Below, one piece after another: positions 38,996 to 39,737 of a DNA stretch of 39,737 nucleotides (positions are counted from its first letter, which is position 1; every line of letters starts with the position of its first letter). The notes under the pieces were generated by a model. The model searched no databases and had not been told where the DNA came from. It was given only the letters and a program-made list of their open reading frames with translations. The DNA is from Apostichopus parvimensis (taxonomy: Eukaryota; Echinodermata; Holothuroidea; Aspidochirotida; Stichopodidae). The position numbers and the translations under genes are program-made. The stretch spans positions 7,043-46,779 of the forward strand of contig KN887822.1 in NCBI GenBank assembly GCA_000934455.1. The letters are read 5' to 3'.

Positions 38996-39737
38996 CTGAA
39001 AAGAAAGATTAAAATATCATTCTGTTTATGCACTAAACCACAGAACTACAACATACAGGATTACATCAAACATTGGAATTTATTTTACATGTTGCAGAAT
39101 AACCGCAAACAAGACTTTCAATGCATGTGGCATTCTAGTACCATTCACATCTTCTTGAAAACTTCTTGTTGATGGACTATCGCATGTGCAAAAGAAAATC
39201 ATCCTTTCAAGTTAAAGGTGAAATGCTGTTTGGATGCACAATGCTTTAAAAGTACTTAATAACTTCTTCGATATTGTTACATATATAAAGGTATTTTGTA
39301 CTCATAACACCCCACCTTAAAACAACAGATTAAGTATGAAAGTACAGTTAAAGCACAATTTTGCAGCATGTTTTGTTACTATAATGTAATCACAGATCTC
39401 ACATGGTTATTGTTATAGCTACCTGTGACACAACTGGAAATGCTGCTTACAAGTTCTAACTTGTTTTGTACAAATTTTGCAAATTTGTGATATCTAGTTT
39501 GCATTTTATGAATAAATTAAATGTAAAGAAGTGTCTGAGAGAGAAAGTCTTGAGTATGACTACAATCAATAATACCTGTGACAAATTAATTTAGGTGACA
39601 AAGTCTTTGAGGATGTGATAGTTTGATCATTTGCAATCTTATGTTGTTTGGTGAAACTATACCAAATAGAATCAGACTCAAACGCTGCTTTAAAGTCTCA
39701 ATACGTGTTTGCTGATGAATTTTGGAAACAAACTTCC
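38996..39737. other. intron upstream of the UBXN11-like exon A
   Basis: No exon can be supported. Two possible minus-strand donors follow TGTCACAG (near 39423 and 39573) in a phase that would fit exon A, but neither has convincing coding sequence or an acceptor. The N-terminal exons are probably beyond the window. Confidence 0.5.

Overview
The window is animal nuclear DNA: AT-rich, intron-rich, with GT-AG introns, no bacterial-style gene packing, many short transposon remnants and one assembly gap (440 N). Repeated AGGCCTA-type words, the repeat classes and the protein similarities suggest a marine invertebrate deuterostome, most likely an echinoderm. The species assignment is inference.

Two protein-coding genes are supported, arranged tail to tail. 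(1) Plus strand, 9003-24249: a complete 11-exon QRSL1 gene (mitochondrial glutamyl-tRNA(Gln) amidotransferase subunit A, GatA). All phases join to a 515-residue amidase with an intact Lys76/Ser172/Ser196 triad. (2) Minus strand, 38995-25770: eleven exons of a UBXN11-like protein (coiled coil, SEP domain, UBX domain) whose 5' end lies beyond the right edge. This model carries two suspicious spots: a one-base frameshift in the coiled-coil exon, and a missing AG acceptor where homology places the start of a SEP exon.

Layout: 1-9002 is gene-free and holds a 1.02 kb hAT-like element with a perfect 8-bp target duplication, a MITE with another hAT-like element nested in it, a 109-bp hairpin element, and a 752-bp foldback element made of GATAAAC palindromes that ends about 350 bp before the QRSL1 start codon. 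The QRSL1 introns (9027-24064) hold a 32-bp minisatellite of about 26 units, two more MITE copies, a CpG-retaining inverted-repeat element, a 40-bp minisatellite next to the N gap, and diverged AGGTCA-containing repeats. 24250-25769 is the 3' side of both genes. 25770-38995 holds the UBXN11-like exons, with introns carrying a third hAT-like element, a tRNA-derived SINE, diverged tandem repeats, an AT-rich minisatellite and a Penelope-like retroelement remnant.

The two genes have no obvious functional link: one serves mitochondrial translation, the other is a SEP/UBX adaptor. I see no gene cluster, CRISPR array or defence-like system. The most unusual content is the palindromic DNA upstream of QRSL1, the nested transposons, and the possible lesions in the UBXN11-like gene.
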